From Lingula anatina (taxonomy: Eukaryota; Brachiopoda; Lingulata; Lingulida; Lingulidae): 64,000 nt of DNA. Below, one piece after another: positions 11,601-24,500 of the stretch. The number at the start of each line of letters is the position of its first letter. The first letter of the stretch is position 1. The notes under the pieces were generated by a model. That model saw only the letters and a program-made list of their open reading frames with translations. It was not told where the DNA came from and did not search any database. The stretch spans positions 273,087-337,086 of the forward strand of contig NW_019775422.1 of the NCBI RefSeq assembly GCF_001039355.2, given 5' to 3'. The position numbers were made by a program, and so were the translations under genes.

Positions 11601-12824
11601 TGTACATTTGACAGCTTTGCTGCCTTGTTCAAGGTGAAACTCAAAATTGTATTTGAAACTTTATTAGAGTTTTTGCTTTCAAGCACTTGCCTTCTTCGCC
11701 GCATAGTTCACCCATTCATTTGTTTTAATTTGTACATTTCCTGGAGGTTATTGAGTACAAATAATGTGATTGTGTTCTTGCCCGATAATTAATTCATCAA
11801 TGTCGCTGGCGTTAGAAAACTCAGGAAGTGGTCCATGCCTGCATAAATCCCTTGCTGTCTTCGATTTGGATTTAATGGGATTTGTTGACTGCGTGCCACA
11901 CGTTTCCAAAATCTGGTGCGTTCCACACAGGGCTTGATCATCTATTTCTGATATGCTGCGTCATCCTGAATTTCATTAAGCTATGCTTAATCGTTACTGC
12001 TATATGTGGAAATAAAAGCGATTTATGGACGTATTACCGCTATATTTGCATCCCGAAGTGGAAAAGCTTTTTACCGGTAATTTTCGTTTATTTTCTCCTA
12101 GAATTTATAAATATTTCAAATTTTAAGAGCGGTACTAAGGTTGAATGCTTATTTACTATAACGGCAGTTACCTTTAAAAATCTGAATTTATTTTTCGAAC
12201 AGAGGGACAAGCAGAATTCGTAAAGTAATTTGCCAATCGCCCGATAATTCTTTATTGTCGGGGAGTAATTGGGTTGGGAGCGACTTGCCCATCTTAAAAA
12301 TAGTCCTGACTAGCTAATTATTATAGACAATTAGTTTCACCTAATCTTTAAAATTTTACATCTGGGTTTAGACGAGCAAACCCCTAAAATCTGGCTTTAA
12401 ACGCGTTCTTTGCAATTAGATTTTACCTCTCTTTCTCGTCTACCGCCAATTTTGTTTACATTAACACGTTGTATTTTGCGATTGGAATTCACGCAGGAAT
12501 CGTCAGTGAATGGTAAATAGCAGACTAAAATTAAAGCAGACGGAAACCCTTAGCCTTTAAAAGGTCGGCGGGCTAAATACTACCTCTCTAAATGCATTTA
12601 TTTTTGAAAATTAAAAAAAAAACTTTGACGAATTTGTGCTTGCCCCAATACGTTTCAGGTTTAAACGTGTTTTTCCTATGAAGTTATCAACTAGACTTTC
12701 CCAAACCTGCACCCCTGGGGGTAAGCGTACTCTCTGACCACAGGGTGCGCTCGTAGTTAGTTACAAAAATGTTGAATGGCTCACACTGTAATTTTGTATA
12801 CTGTTTTAGGAGCACCTGATATCA

Positions 12825-13400
12825 GAGGGTAGGGTAAGCGTACCATAAACAAATATTACTCCGATGCGTTGTTGCAAAAAGATGAGTATTGTAGATACGC
12901 GGTACTAGTAGCAAACAGGTTTGCTGCAAAACCGATATAAAATTTTTCAGTCTTTTCAAGTTGGCAGTCAGATCGTCCGTACCACTCTTCATAATCATAT
13001 TGATCATCCAACTTCAACTTCGGTTATGTCCCGCTCTACTGGTCGCAATTTCAATCACCGTAGGGGATATCACAAATGAGAAATTCGTTTGGCAAGAACT
13101 CGCATAGGTAACATAAAGAAAATGATCTTGAAATGGCGCACCTGATCATTGAAATGAAATTAAAATGGGCTTATTTTAATAAAACCCGTTAAGATTTACA
13201 GTCAGGTGAAATTAAGATGTGCCTCAAAATAAAATTTGATGTCCGTCAATTTCTATACTGCTCTACTGTGTTATATATCCTTTTACCGACGCCAATACTG
13301 ACCCTTCCAAAGTTGCACCCCAGGGGTAGCGTACCATTAACAATTTGACAAATATTATCACTCTGATGCGTTGTTGCCAAAGATAGGCAAAAAAGATACG
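12825..13400. repeat. Pair of related 65-bp blocks
   Basis: The text near 12829-12893 ('agggtaagcgtaccat...aaatattactccgatgcgttgttgc') recurs near 13322-13388 with small changes. The blocks lie in the region 5' of the SDR gene and probably belong to one repeat family. Confidence 0.6.
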
Positions 13401-13641
13401 AAACCTAGTTTAATATATTTATTTTAAAAAATTTATTTACAGGGATAAATTTAAAGTGTACTCCCTCCCGAGAATTCTGGATCCGCCCCGGGTGAGTCAA
13501 TGTGACTGTAAACTAAAATCTGATAGGCGCTCAATGTTATTTGGCAGTGGTCCTAACGACGGCATCGTCGATGGAAAAGGAATAAAGCTTTTGAGGCAGT
13601 GGGGTATTCAAGCTTGAAGCTGAGGAGTAATCTTGATAGAC

Positions 13642-15825
13642 ATGATGTGGCACTGGTTGTTCTTGACCGTCATATTCTCACCTCTGTTGGTGCTTTTTGT
13701 ATTAAGGTTTTACCTCAGAAAGACGCGTTGGTGTACCAGCAAACGCAGACTGGATGGCAGAACCGCTGTTATTACAGGTAACTGAAAAGAATTATATTTC
13801 AAGGCACATTTCTAAAAGAAAAAAACTTCACCTTAAACCAACTTTCAATTTGAAAAGTATCATTTTAACAAATAAGTGTCAGTGTTAAAACTGCTTATAA
13901 CGAAAAAGAAAATACGAATGTTTAATTGAAATATGTTCTGTAAGATGTGTAAAATGTGTTCCTCAATATGTGTTAAGTTATACTATCGTGGCTAATAACG
14001 GCCTCAAATAATCCCGGCTAATGTTCCACTTAGAGAATACGCTTATTCAACCGTTACTCGCCTAAGTGGTCTGTAACAAAAGACTTGCTTATCCCTTCCG
14101 AATGCAAGAGCTGAAAAGTAGCACAAATTTCTCCATTAGCGTCATAACTCTAGACAACAGCATTTATCTGCATAAAACTATTTGAACTGACGCGACATTG
14201 CAGTGTTGGAGATGTTGGATATTTTAAACATTAAAAAATGATTCAAACTAAGACCATTTCCTTAGATTACGGTACATCTTCTGTCAGTGAAAAATGAAGA
14301 TGAAGATGGGGAAGGCTGTGTACCATTTGGAATACTTCGTTTTTTGTCAAACTAAATCATAGCATTTGTTGCAGGGTCTAGCGGAGGAACAGGCAAGGCC
14401 ATCGCACTCGACCTGGCCAAACGTGGCTGCAAGGTAATTCTTGCCTGCAGGAACCCCATCAAAGCCCAGGCAGCCGTCAACGAGATAAGAAAACTTTCTT
14501 CAAGCTCGAATGTGCATTTCATGAAGCTCGATCTTGCCAGTTTACGTTCGGTCAGATATTTTGTGAAGGAATTTGAAAGTTTGGAGGATAGGTTAGACTT
14601 GCTGATTAATAATGCAGGTGAGAAAATACTTTTTACCCTTGTCCGTTTACGAAATGGCCTGCCGCGAGAAAATATTAATTTGTTAGTTTATTTTGGACAG
14701 GTAAATTGATAAAACAGAAACCGCCTGCATCCGGTGTGATAGTATACACTTTTTTGTGGTGTGCGTATGATAGTATACACTTTTTTGTGTTTTTTTGTTG
14801 TTGCTTCTTCATCACAGTTGGTCAATTTGAAAAAGCACAGATGATTAGGCCATTCACTACTTTGACGAAAATCTAGGGCACCAATGAATTACAGCATAAT
14901 GTGCAACAGGCCCATTTTCTTCAATTTTCAGGTTACTTAGGCCCGAGGTCAATAACCGAAGACGGATTTGAACGCAGCCTAGCGGTTAATTACTTAGGAC
15001 ATTTTTTGTTGACGAATCTCTTATTACCAAAGTTAAAAGCGTCGGCTCCTAGTCGGATAATCAACGTATCCTCAGACGCTTTCCTTAAAAATTCCTGCAC
15101 GCTTGACCTTGAAGATCCTCATTACGAGAAGAACCCAGAAAGCTACACTTATTATGGCGCGTATGGACGCAGTAAATTAGCAGTCATGCTGTTTACCGCG
15201 GAACTAGCGAAGACATTAGACGGCACCCGGGTGATTCCCCTGTCAGTGCATACAGGTGAGAAAAGGAAATGTGCCGATTACGTCATGAAAATGCTGCCAA
15301 ATTTCTTGAAGTACGTAAAGTACCCCTGACATGGCAAATGTCTGTATGACTCTCCTTGTCAAATAAACAGCGTTGAAGAAATATTAAAGTTGAAAAGAGA
15401 GAGAGAGAGAGAGTTAGAGAAAAATAAAATAAAGAAAAAAATAAAGAGAAAAAAAGATCAAAAATATCTCTAAAATAAGTTCATATGTAAACGTTGTACA
15501 TTTTTTCCCAACAATAATATTTTTCTTTTCATTGAAAGGTCCCGTTAAATCGGATCTGTTGCGTTCGTGGCCAGGATTCGGAGGCTTTTTGCTTCGCCTT
15601 GTTGCGTTCCTCTGTTTTCGTTCCACCACCGAGGGCGCCCAAACCCCCTTGCATGCCGCATTATCCGATGGGATGGACGACTTCACTGGGTGTTTCATTG
15701 TCGATTGCCAAGTTCATGAACTACCAGCCCATGTCAAAGACAAACAGATGGCTCAAAAGCTGTGGGCGTGGAGTGAAGCGGTGTGCGACATCAAGATAGA
15801 GAACGGCACGGCCACATATGCGTAG
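13642..15825 (+). CDS. Short-chain dehydrogenase/reductase, retinol-dehydrogenase type
   Basis: The protein is an NAD(P)-dependent oxidoreductase of the RDH11-14/DHRS-like SDR group, probably anchored in the ER or mitochondrial membrane. Exons by phase are 13642-13777, 14375-14617, 14932-15255 and 15539-15825, giving 329 aa, the usual size for the group. The start MMWHWLFLTV leads a hydrophobic segment (about 4-24), then basic RKTRW and KRRLDGRTAVITG. The cofactor motif TGxxxGxG is T45-G52 (TGSSGGTG). NNAG is at 124-127, the catalytic Ser at 174 (INVSSDA), and YxxxK is Y204-K208 (YGRSK). The first exon is in a different frame from the longer open frame that overlaps it. The substrate (retinoid, steroid or lipid aldehyde) cannot be told from sequence. 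It converges with CFAP73 downstream. Confidence 0.88.
14735..14795. repeat. Short tandem duplication in SDR intron 2
   Basis: The block 'gatagtatacacttttttgtg' occurs twice in a row (14738 and 14769) inside the intron. Confidence 0.7.
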
Positions 15826-16571
15826 TGAGACGCACCGATGGCACCCCAGTTTCTTGAGACAGTGGGAACTCACCTTCTACCTGATAGTGCATGTAGAGTT
15901 TCCAGTGATCTCTAAAAAAATCAGGGTGATCTTGGTCAAATTTTTTGTAACTATTATGAAAGGAGTGACAGAAAGTAAGTAAATCAGAACAAAATTATGA
16001 GAATATTTGTAAACTCGGCTTTGATCAAACTGAACGGAGCAAATCGAAGCAACAGAGCCAGTTTCTGATTATTGATCCCATCGATTAAAACCAAGACGGT
16101 GGAATGTGTATAATTAAGAGACGACGTTGAAATAACTTATCAGTTTGGTAGATATTGACGTTATCTAGTGGGCACATTCTGAATTTAGGAGAAATTGGCG
16201 GCGATCCTCCCGATACTTGTTAATGTGATTTAGCATTGAAATGTGTACTGACTAATATATAGAGACTTTGACAGATGAATTACATGGTGTAAATTCTTGA
16301 GTCAACGAAAAATCTGTATGCAATCCTTTACATGACCTACCAAAATATCAAGTTCAAAGCTAATGTTACTACATGTGCAAGTGCTATTTAGAAGATGTAC
16401 TCTGCGATTTAGGAATGTGGCCAGATTTTTTAGTCACACGTTTTTAGTGTATTTGCACGGTTTGAGAAATGCCTTGTCTGCCCCTACGGTCATGTATTCA
16501 GTAATGTGTTGCATTAGGATTTTCTTTTTTTAGGCATTCGTCGCTGTTGGCGTATATGTCTTCATTATCAA

Positions 16572-16613
16572 AATAAATGATACCTTACATGTATAACAGA
16601 TATAGATTTTATT
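16572..16613. terminator. Facing poly(A) signals of the SDR and CFAP73 genes
   Basis: AATAAA on the plus strand at 16572-16577 can serve the SDR, about 750 nt after its stop. On the minus strand AATAAA is read from 'tttatt' at 16608-16613, about 340 nt after the CFAP73 stop. If both are used, the two 3' UTRs nearly abut or overlap by tens of bases. Confidence 0.5.
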
Positions 16614-16951
16614 GTTACATAAACATCACTTATCATAAGAGCAGTCATAGCTATATTTACATGTATCATTATTACTAAAAATAAACATAAGCCATGGATG
16701 TTTTACTGCAGATCATATCACATTTTTGTGACAGTATTTAACTTGGATAGATTGCACCCAAAATTACTGTTTTCATATAATAAAACCAAACTGCTTCCAA
16801 GCTGAAATGTTTCCAGTTATGATCAATATGTGGCAAACCATACATGAACAGTGTTAAATATTTCACAATGTACATTGGCACCATAAACTTTTAAAATTAT
16901 TTCTGCATTCATGCTCAGTTCTGTCACATACATATACATATTCCTGTATGT

Positions 16952-19900
16952 CTATTGTGTTGATGTTCCTCCTATAGATGTAGCTGCTGCCTCTGACCTC
17001 TTAATTTCTGTAGTGATTTGTGTCAAGTCCTGGATGAATGTCTGAATCTGTAAAGAAATCAAAGGAAATTGTACATTCTAGGATTTTCCCTATTTCCAAA
17101 ATTATCAATTTTCACAACTCATATCATGCATTACTCAGCAGTTTGTTCAAAGTTGGGCGGTTCTGTGAAAAATCTGTTTACAAAACTACAACTAATTTCA
17201 CATGGGTTAAAATGCTTACCTTGTTCAACTGTTCATTAGTATCCTCTGTCATTTCTGTTTGGCCTTGTTTCTGGTGTTTGTTTACCAACATGAATAAATT
17301 ATGGGTGGCCCTGAAAAAAAAAACACAGGCACATGGAAGCTGGCCAGAATCTTAGAAAAAGTACTACTAGAAGCAAAAAAAAAAATTAATGATCATATCC
17401 TGTGTAATTTATGGGAGGTCCTTAAACTTATAATCAATATATAAAATAAACTTTCTTTACATATGAAGAAAATTTCCAATTCACAGTGGCAATGAAATAT
17501 TTTATCACTTACATCTTAATTTGACCTAATATAAGAGTTTTCTTGGCAGCAGTATTTTTGATGTGGGTCCACTTTGATTCCCATTTTACTGCAGCACTCT
17601 GGGCTTTGTCTAATCTTGTTTGGAGGCTTGATAAACGGTTGTTATAGCCTAAGATTTCATTGTGCTTATCCTATGGGAAATATAATATCAAAGCATAAGA
17701 TACAAAATAATAATATACTTTTTTATGCAGGACACTTGCTAATATTTCTAACACCAGTATTTGTGAAATTAACAACTTTGCAAACATGTATGCACTTGAA
17801 TATTTTCAAAGGGGATTAAAGTTAAATTTTCATTGTATTCCTTTTGTACACTTACTTCTGTGTATTTCATTAAATCCTGTCTCATTTTTTCAATTTTTTC
17901 TTGATTAGCTTGATCTCTCTCCAATAAATCCTAAAAAAAAAAAATAATAATAATAAATGAATAAATAAATAAATAAACAAATTAACTTGATGGGTCAGCA
18001 TAGTACTAGTACTGTGTATCAAAATGATATTTTTCACTTTAATGACTTTAAAGTAATCTGATCCTTATCAAAAATGATTTCATTTTCTTTCTATAAAATA
18101 CTCCAGGTTTGAAATCTCTGTTAATGTAATCTGGATTCAGAAACATGTAATGTGGTCTTAAAATAGATAAGCTAACACTAACCTAAATCTTTACATGACC
18201 CCCAGAACATTCAGAACCATTAGGGCAACCTGATAATTCATTTGTGGGGTAAGTGGTGAAATGTATTAGAAGACTTAAGAATAGATTTCTCTTCTGTGAA
18301 TCAAAAGGTTACCTCATGAGTAGCAGTGAGCGTTGCATATCTTGCAATCACTTCTCGGATTTCACTAAATTCTTCTGAAGTCTCCAAGACCTTGTCTAAA
18401 TACTTCTGGAAGATAACATGTTTTTCCAGTTTTGTTTGGAGCTTTTCCCTCTGCTTGGCAAACTCTGACGTCTCTTCTCTTAACCTGTAAGTGAAAAGTG
18501 AGCGATTTATCTTGTTTTCTATGCTACAACTGCCATTAACAGTGGATAAGATGAAACCAAACATGGTCTTCTTGGTGCCAGGTAGTTCATAGAGAAAAAA
18601 CAACACCTTACTATACACTAATCTAGTCACTGCCCAACAGACAATGTTGTGAGTATTTGTTTACAAGCAATTTGACAGGAACTGTACACTATCTATGGTA
18701 GAAATATATATGACTTACTTGTCTATGTCTTTTTCCTTTTGTTTACGCAGATCAATCTCATCATTGGCTTTCTTGACAGCTCTTGACCTTTTGGAGTCAT
18801 TTTCCTAAAAATAATGTGATATAAGAATGTAAATACAGACAACATATCAGCACATCTGTCTAAATAGGAGACTCTAGTAATTTTTTCCAGAAATCACCTG
18901 ATGGTTTCACTGGTAATTAGTCAATCCTGATTACATGCCAATAGTGAATAACAGAAAGCATAATTCACAAGCTGTTATGTCTCCAGACTTTTTTTTTTTT
19001 GTGAGTGTGTGTGTCTTTTATCTTTTTTCTCTTTGCTTTGTGCTTCTGAAGTAAGCATTTAAAAATAGTGGCTAAAGGCTTTATGTGGACAGTATCATCA
19101 AATAGAACTTGGTAATAAAATAATAGCTTATGTCAGTTTTTTTTACCTTGAGAAATTTATCAAACTTCAAAAGAGCTTCTTTTAGTTGAAATTCCTTTCT
19201 TTCCAACTCCTCTCTTCTCTGTTGTAAACTTTCCATTTTCATTTGAAACTCTTCTTTTTGTGCTGCCAGAGCCTGTTCAACTTCAGCCATTTCACGTCTC
19301 TTCTCCAAGAGCCGGGTAGCAGGAGTAAGATGGTCATCTTCCCGCTCTGGCATCTTTCTATTTGAGGAGAATAAAAAATTTGAAACACTGATTTTGTATA
19401 TATAAATATGTTAAAATATACAGTCATGAGACAAAATAACCAGTAAAATGCATTCATTATGATACCAATCAATTTGTCACTTTCATCAGATGGTTTCTCT
19501 TATATGTGTAGTCAAATAATTTTTCCCATACTTGGGTGATTGGTTGATTCCTTATGAATTAAAATACATCCAAATAAATGTTGTTCCAAGGTGTCATTTC
19601 AGTTTTTATTTATCTGATAATTAATTTCAAAGAATATTTTTAAAACTGAAGCAGTTTCTGCTGTTATAAAGTTTTTATAATATGATCCATAACTTATGAC
19701 AGCGTGTCTTATTTGTGTACTTGTCAAACTTTGGAGGCAGATTCTTGAGTGTATTTATTTGAAAATAGAGATCAATGATAAAAAAAATGAAATAACAATG
19801 AAAAGAGGGGCGAAATGTTGTTATCCATATCACCACCATCTTCAGAATCTTGAACATATCTTAGATACTGTAAGGGGTGGTGCACTGACTATCCTTATTT

Positions 19901-21395
19901 TCATGATAAAAACAGGAGCTATATGTACATGTATCCTGAAAAGTGGAAGTTCGTGCTTGATTAGGGGTACTGTTTAGTCTCATTTTCACATGCTTTTTCC
20001 TTTTCCTTTTCAGACAGGAATGCAATTTTCACCATGCATTCCATTCTGCAAATATTTAAAATGAGTTTCATGTTATTTTGATTTCACTGTAGCTTTTCAT
20101 GTTGATGAAGTAAACTCCCTAAATCTACAGCATTATCAGCAGCATTAACCCCTTGATTTTCAGTTGTGTGTGGCATACATGAATAGAGAGGTGAAAAATA
20201 AGGAAAAGTATAAAGATACTTCTGTTTGGAATGTAGGTCCAAACTGACAGTGATTTTCACATTAAAGATCATATGAAGCAAGAGTAAATGCCCTAAAACG
20301 TATATATATATATATATAAACTATCAGTACCAGTTTCTTTCACAACACAAATGAAGGCCACACGCCAAAAAACAACCTGAATTAATCTCTTGGGGAGCAG
20401 AAAAAAGGCTTTAAACTGCACCTTTTTAAAAATTCTGGTAATAAATAAAATCTATTGATTACCCCTCCAGTCTGCAAAGCACAGAGAATAATCAGAAATT
20501 GCCTGCATAAAAAAAAACATTTTTCAGGAAATGATGCAGCAAAAGTTATTCTATTTGAAACTATGTGCTGGCATTTCACCAGGTGCAGCTACAATGATTT
20601 GACATAAGGGCTCACTTACAATGCATCTGAAACTTTACCTTTTTTGTTTAGACTCAGGATTTTTAAAAATGTAAATTTTAAAGTGCTAGCAGCTAACTAT
20701 TCAACCTAGGAATTATTAAACTTATTCATTGGAACATCGCCAGTTTGATCAATTGAATAGAGGGTAAATCGGAAAGTTTGACAGCATACAATAGACAGCA
20801 AAGTTGGTGACAATTCTAATAATACAATTCTAATCTGGTGTGACAGTCCAACGAAAGGAAGCCCGAGGTCCCATTAGGGTTAGTTGGAGCTAAGATCTAA
20901 TATCCGTTTATTAGATCTTAGGTTGGAGTATTGGGGTTACTGGGAACAAATGTCCCCTGTACAAATTAATGGGGAGTGGACTATGGCTCCTAGTGGTATA
21001 TCATTCCTGCCACACTGGCCACATCATGTCAGACTCCTAGCTTTCATGACATGCTGTTTTGCCCTAGGGTTTATGCCATGGTCTAAATGCCTTGTCAAGT
21101 CATAAAATATCAAGTCTTGATATTTATTGTCATATGATATTCTATTTTAGTTGTATGTGTACAGTGATTACAAGCATTTGTGCATGCATAAAATACTAAA
21201 AACCATCACTTAAAAGTAAAAAGTAAGTTGTTTTTATTGAAAACCCCACACATTGTATGATTGTTTCAAGTTGGGAATCTGACCTAAGTTTGCCTCAACA
21301 ATTCTAAAAGCCAGGTTTCTGCTATCAATAAATACTTACACAAGGAGCTTGTCCTCGAAAGTTGTTGCAAAGTATTCTTCCAAATTAACTGTCAT
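16952..21395 (-). CDS. CFAP73: Cilia- and flagella-associated protein 73 (CCDC42 family)
   Basis: This is a coiled-coil axonemal protein of the CFAP73/CCDC42 (MIA2-like) family, which works with CFAP100 in regulating inner-arm dynein in motile cilia. Coding exons by phase are 21395-21340, 19357-19147, 18804-18719, 18484-18313, 17930-17856, 17670-17513, 17310-17220 and 17047-16952. They total 314 aa, against about 310 in the family. Signature blocks are the N-terminal [13 protein letters not shown], then [66 protein letters not shown], and the C-terminal FIQDLTQI. 'EEYF' and 'FDKFL' fit CFAP73 rather better than CCDC42. It is almost entirely alpha-helical. The first exon is head-to-head with NIPSNAP. 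Confidence 0.87.
17935..17980. repeat. A-rich (AAT)n/(AAAT)n microsatellite in a CFAP73 intron
   Basis: Poly(A) grades into 'aataataataat' and then 'aataaataaataaat' just upstream (minus sense) of exon 5. Confidence 0.8.
20245..20480. repeat. MITE-like dispersed repeat, copy 1
   Basis: The motif order 'catatgaagcaag', 'aatgccct', 'gtatatat', 'agtaccagt', 'cacaac' and 'cacacg' is shared with 47886-48060 in KMT5A intron 2. It lies in CFAP73 intron 1 and ends are not defined. Confidence 0.5.
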
Positions 21396-21553
21396 TTTGG
21401 CCGTGGGCTTAAAAAATATTAATAAATAAAACAGTACAAGTGATTATGTGCTGTCACTTAATCCAATATGGCGCTGTTACTATGCCCACGACGCTTTCCG
21501 AATGGTGGCGGATATTGACGAAGATACCAAACGACCTTGACCGAACTAGTAAA
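21396..21553. promoter_or_regulatory. Bidirectional promoter of CFAP73 and NIPSNAP
   Basis: The two start codons lie 159 bp apart on opposite strands. The interval contains 'ccaatatggcgctg' (21458-21471), a YY1-like ATGGCG site of the kind often found at TATA-less start sites, and is richer in CG than its surroundings. There is no TATA box in an obvious position. Confidence 0.6.
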
Positions 21554-24500
21554 ATGGCTGTTCCAACCAAGGCACTTCTGCTGCGTAAAACTTTGTCTTT
21601 ATCACCTGCACTTGCAAAATGTCATTGTCCGGTAATGCAACTTTCAAGGTAAGTATTATTCTGAGCTTGTGCCCCTCAGATCGAAAGAATGTTAGAAAAA
21701 TGCGCCACAATTTACAACGGTCATCAGACGTACCTTATTTTGTAAAAAGATGTTTACACATACTTGACTTGCTTAAGTTGTTGACGTTGTAAAAATTCAC
21801 GTTTTCCTGTGGCTTTTCTCTGTGATTTATCGTCACCTTTATATGTGCTTACGTGGCGAATATTTATTCACAGTGCATATTATATTGTCTTGCTATTGAA
21901 ACTACTTTTTTCCTTTTAAAACATAATTAAATGGGAAGTACCAGAGAATGTGGCTTTTGTTGTTTTTTCCTCTATACTCTTAAAAAATTATAGTATCTGC
22001 TTATACTAATGGGAAAATGTCTTGACTTATCAACTAGCAATAGCATTTTGCATTATATTCTACTATTTACTGGGTATGTCAATTTTTTTGCAGAAAAGTT
22101 TCTGCATCTGTGCCACTTTCTCAGTCTGGAGAAGGAACGAAGAAGCCTAGTATATTTAGCAAGCTATTTGTTCGTGAAGTAGAGACTGGAAAGGAGCCCC
22201 AGTCAAAGGCCCTATCTGACATGGAGAATGTCTATGAGATAATTAGTAAGAAGATTTCATAGGTTTGGGTAGCATGTAGTGCTCTGCTGAGTGTGTGTGC
22301 CCCAATCTTGCTTCCTCCCTTTCCTTCCAATATTTGGTATGAATGCACCAAATCCAATTTGCTTGCAGGCTTTTGAAAGCATGGTTGCCAACTTTATATA
22401 TAAGGCTTGAAATTTGTATTTGGGCCACTTATTTCTTTTTTTTTTCTAGCATTATTCAATCAGAAATGACACAAGAGAAAACAGATGTACCAGTAGCTGT
22501 TTTGAAATCTTTGTTGGCAACCCTGCATACACTTTTTCATATCTTTTTTAACAGACTGAATTTCACAAATGTTTTTATGCACTTTAAATATAACATTGTG
22601 TGCAGTGTTTATTTTTTCCCAGGTAGAAGAATGCCAATCTGCAATATGAAGACCAGGCTGCATTTTTTGCATGATATTTGACAAACTTATGTCTGGATAA
22701 TATCTTTAATAGTGTAGAAACACTTCCCTTTTAGGTGCCTGTCCACAACATTTCCTGCATTTCAAGCAGATGGTGAAGATGGGAAGAAACAAGGCCTTTT
22801 TAGCAGCTTGTTTGTTCGTAAAATAGAAGCTACTCATGTGACTCAATCTAAACTGTTGTCAGAGCCAGGAGATGTATATCAAATACAATGTATGGAAATT
22901 TAAAAGATCAGTATATTATCAAAAATAGATTTGCTATATATGTATATATATCTCAAGTACCTAGCAATGATTTTCTATAATGATTATTCTTTTGATTTGA
23001 ATTAGCTTGATTTATATTTGTATAATTTAAAAGATATTAATAATTTCGTAGTTGTATTATTTGATTGCAGTCCATTCAGTGAAGCCAGAATGCATGGAAG
23101 CATATCTAAAGCAGTTGTAAGTAGAGATTAGGTATTTTGAATAGTTAATGCAATTAAGATTGATGTAATTTCGGTATTTGTGACATTTGACAGGATCCTC
23201 TCTTTTTAGTGTCAGTAACTTCAAGTTATCTACTTTTCTACAAGGTTCGTCTTTGATGAAGAATGCTTGTTTTTATCTTGAGTCCTTTTGTCTATATCTT
23301 CAGTGGTACATTTGTGGATCTTATGAAGTCAAAAGATACTGGAGCAAGCTTAGTTGGCAGCTGGACTGTAGAGATTGGGGATCAAGATGAAGCAAGTATG
23401 TGCTACATAGAAAACTTCTTCACATGTACCATTCTGTTAAATCGAGTAAAGTGGCACAGTTTTAACCCTATTAGCAGTTTAATTGTTTCATTTATTTATT
23501 TTTCATTTATTTAATATTATTGTTTTTTTATTCTTAATTTATTTAACAATAAAAGTCTTTGTGAAGACCTGTTTTTGTTACTTTTTAGTTCATGTATGGA
23601 AATACGAAGGTGGATACCCTGTGTTGAATGATGCAACATATATATACAGGACAGATAAAGTAAGTTCCCTGGTGTGTATGTGTGTGTGCTTGTGTGCATG
23701 CCTGCGTTGGTGTGTGTGTAAAAACATTTTGTTATCTTGAATTGATAAACATATAGAGGATTTCATTGACTTTTGATTGCAAAGAAACAAGAGCACTTTT
23801 GTCCCTCAGGTCAAGAGTAATCACAGTTGACATGTTGTAATTGTTCATTCAGGACTTCATTGACTTCCGGTTGCAAAGAAACAAGATGTTGAGAGCACGC
23901 AGAAATCAGATAGTTCTCCGATTTAGTTTCTGGCCAGAGCCAGTACAGAAGGACCCTGGAAATATTTATGAAATGAGAACTTATACACTGAAGGCAAGTT
24001 TTCAAAAACTTTGTACATTCCTCTTCATTTCGTTATTCAGTGGATATTTTATTCTAGATTGTGGTAGGTGTGATGGTTGCGTTTTCCTGAATTGAATATG
24101 CTGTTCCTATATTTACTTGAAAATTTACATTGGAACATGTATGTTTGTAAACTAGCTGGATGTTCATTGTGGAAGAAGTGTTTTTGATGTGTGTGGTATC
24201 TTTTACAGCCTGGCACCATGATTGAATGGGGTAATATTTGGTAAGTGGGTTGAAATTTCACTTTACTTGTTCGTCTTTTCTGAAATACTTGAAATGGCAT
24301 CATTGATAAAAAAAAGATTCTGAACATTTATGCAGTTGATGAGTGCTTGTGAAGATAACACCAAAATACTAGATTTCTCTATAATTATGTGTTGATGTAT
24401 TAGGAAGAGAGAATTTGGATTTGGATTTTTTAGTTAAAGGATTATAAATTCTCTATTATAGGCAGCGTGGAATTAAGCACCGTATGTCTGGAAATGAAGC

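Larger units (their letters stand above)
7361..13590. other. Gene-free stretch with repeats and one transposase relic
   Basis: Outside the listed repeats and the 9.46-9.85 kb relic I see no supported coding chain. There is a G-run near 7987, a 'ggggcggatccaggatt' repeat end near 8925, and a pair of related 70-bp blocks near 12830 and 13325. Confidence 0.5.

Noticed and set aside
13599-13781. 60-codon frame MGYSSLKLRSN... as the SDR start
   Set aside because: It is in the wrong frame for the conserved TAVITG block. The parallel frame starting at 13642 gives a membrane anchor and the correct phase.
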